DNA of 64,000 bases, taken from assembly GCF_030064165.1 (NCBI RefSeq), contig NZ_CP125947.1, forward strand, positions 4,650,001 to 4,714,000, read 5' to 3'. This document shows positions 62,828 to 64,000 of the stretch, in pieces. The first letter of the stretch is position 1. Every line of letters starts with the position of its first letter. The DNA is from Comamonas resistens. GTDB taxonomy: Bacteria; Pseudomonadota; Gammaproteobacteria; Burkholderiales; Burkholderiaceae_C. The notes beneath the pieces were generated by a model. It saw nothing but the letters and a program-made list of their open reading frames with translations, ran no database searches and had not been told where the DNA came from. Made by a program: the position numbers and the translations under genes.

Positions 62828-63709
62828 TCACTTCAGCGCAAACCCCAGCGCCACGCCCGCAAAAATGCTGGCGCCAATCCAGTGGCTTTTGCTGAAGGCC
62901 ACAAAGCAACCCTCACGGGTACGGTGGCGAATCAGTGTGAAATGCCAGGCAATCTGCGCCGCCGCCACAGCCATGCCCAGCCAGAACGGCAAGCCCAGCT
63001 GGTATGGCGCCAGCACCCAGGCGATTAGAGCCCAGCACAGCACGAAAAAACCCATCACCCCCGCCACATCGAAGCGGCCCAAGGTGATGGCCGAGGTCTT
63101 CATGCCGATCTTGAGATCGTCATCGCGATCCACCATCGCGTATTCGGTGTCATAGGCCAGCACCAGAAACATATTGGCCAGCCACAGCGTCCAGGCCGTG
63201 GCATTGACCTCGCCCGTCACCGCCGCAAAGGCGATCACGATGCCGAAATTGAAGGCAATGCCCAGAAAAGCCTGGGGCATGGCAAAGAACCGCTTGGTAA
63301 ACGGGTAAAGGATGGTGAACAGCACGGCCGGAACCGACCAGGCTACCGCCTCCCAGCGCGTGGACAGCACCAGCCCGAACGCCACCAGCGTGAGCACCAG
63401 GCCCACCATGGCGGCCTCCTTCACACTGATCTGGCCGCTGGTGATGGGGCGCTGCGTGGTGCGCTTCACATGTTTGTCAAAGTCGCGGTCCGCAATATCG
63501 TTGATGGTGCAACCCGCACTGCGCATCAGCACCGTGCCCAGCACAAAGACCACCAGCAGATGCCAGCCCGGAAAGCCCTTGGATGCCACCCACAGCGCCA
63601 CCAGCGTGGGCCAGACCAGCACCAGCCAGCCCGCAGGACGGTCGAAGCGGATCAGATCCAAGTACAGCGACAGCTTGGAGCGCTGGGAGGCGGGAATGGA
63701 AGCAGACAT
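62828..63709 (-). CDS. ubiA: 4-hydroxybenzoate polyprenyltransferase
   Basis: A 293-residue integral membrane prenyltransferase of ubiquinone synthesis. The two Asp-rich motifs are [23 protein letters not shown] and [26 protein letters not shown], which bind the prenyl diphosphate through magnesium. About eight TM segments, such as [15 protein letters not shown] and [15 protein letters not shown], fit the family. The start is ATG 63709; a longer frame from 63739 has no support. It attaches the polyprenyl tail to 4-hydroxybenzoate. Confidence 0.96.
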   Translation of the reverse strand: MSASIPASQRSKLSLYLDLIRFDRPAGWLVLVWPTLVALWVASKGFPGWHLLVVFVLGTVLMRSAGCTINDIADRDFDKHVKRTTQRPITSGQISVKEAAMVGLVLTLVAFGLVLSTRWEAVAWSVPAVLFTILYPFTKRFFAMPQAFLGIAFNFGIVIAFAAVTGEVNATAWTLWLANMFLVLAYDTEYAMVDRDDDLKIGMKTSAITLGRFDVAGVMGFFVLCWALIAWVLAPYQLGLPFWLGMAVAAAQIAWHFTLIRHRTREGCFVAFSKSHWIGASIFAGVALGFALK

Positions 63710-63761
63710 GGGGACAGGTTCCGGAAGGCAAGAGATCACGACGGCAGCCTACGGGCCACGG

Positions 63762-64000
63762 TCAGCGCAGTGGCAATTGTGCCTCGGACCGTGGCAGCCC
63801 GAGGGCGCCGCCCCCATGCTCGATACGGTCTGCTGCCCAGAGCACCAGGGCCGTCCAGGCCAGGCCCAGGCACAGTCCGGCCAGCACATCACTGGCATAG
63901 TGCACGGACAGCAACACCCGGCTCAGCCCCGTGCTCAACGCCAGCAGCCCTGCCGCAGCCAATACCGGAGCCCGCCAGCGCGGCGGCATGCGGCGTGCGG
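63762..64000 (-). CDS. PAP2 family phosphatase, 5' end outside the window
   Basis: The C-terminal part of a PAP2 superfamily membrane protein: VLAAAGLLALSTGLSRVLLSVHYASDVLAGLCLGLAWTALVLWAADRI. The motif SRVLLSVHYASDVLAG is the third PAP2 signature (SR-x5-H-x3-D) with the catalytic His. It would dephosphorylate undecaprenyl or phosphatidyl substrates at the membrane. The gene continues beyond the right edge of the window, so the start and the first motifs are not seen. Confidence 0.8.
   Translation of the reverse strand, partial: ARRMPPRWRAPVLAAAGLLALSTGLSRVLLSVHYASDVLAGLCLGLAWTALVLWAADRIEHGGGALGLPRSEAQLPLR

Overview
The window is GC-rich (outside a few short AT-rich intergenic stretches) and looks like chromosomal DNA of a betaproteobacterium of the family Comamonadaceae, most likely Comamonas or a close relative. 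This rests on the gene content (czc/cus-type efflux, many orphan periplasmic binding proteins, PilT/PilU, the spc-alpha ribosomal cluster, ubiA, a NorR-type regulator beside hmp) and on dispersed intergenic repeats. It is a recollection-based assignment, not a database result. No prophage, insertion sequence, CRISPR array or plasmid function was seen.

Layout. 1-5.2 kb: two tandem paralogous branched-chain-amino-acid-type binding proteins (the first cut by the window edge), a GlcD-like FAD oxidase and a secreted sorbosone-dehydrogenase-like protein. 5.2-15.2 kb: D-serine ammonia-lyase, a CzcCBA-type divalent-metal RND exporter, and a two-component regulator with a perfect 8-bp inverted-repeat operator in the divergent promoter region; a small antisense gene separates the response regulator from its kinase. 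15.3-21.3 kb: mostly poorly characterised genes, including a WG-repeat protein, DUF445 and DUF3297 proteins. 21.3-24.3 kb: flavohaemoglobin hmp divergent from norR, with a textbook sigma-54 promoter and three NorR-type boxes. 24.3-34 kb: an FKBP, an aminotransferase, then a catabolic-looking cluster (single-chain biotin-dependent acyl-CoA carboxylase, acyl-CoA ligase, TetR regulator with a double operator, and a solute-binding protein). 34-38 kb: yggS divergent from pilT-pilU, then a beta-hydroxyacid dehydrogenase. 38-41 kb: the conserved rsmI / yraN-diaA-dolP locus. 41-45.5 kb: an Hsp70-like protein, D-lactate dehydrogenase with a DASS anion permease, and a small unknown gene.

45.6-54.7 kb: initiator tRNA-fMet and the whole spc plus alpha ribosomal operons, rplN to rplQ, on the minus strand. 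They are preceded by their own promoter and are not joined to the S10 genes. 55-60.6 kb: glycerol catabolism (glpD divergent from glpR-GNAT-glpK, with aqpZ convergent). 60.7-64 kb: a phytase-like lipoprotein, proC, ubiA and the end of a PAP2 phosphatase.

The most interesting signals are regulatory and repetitive. They are the NorR/sigma-54 control region of hmp, the double TACC-N4-GGTA operator beside the acyl-CoA carboxylase cluster, a three-copy dispersed element with terminal inverted repeats, a second repeat family around pilT/pilU that supplies the yggS stop codon, and a repeat-like segment inside the carboxylase linker. Nothing seen amounts to a clearly new multi-gene system.
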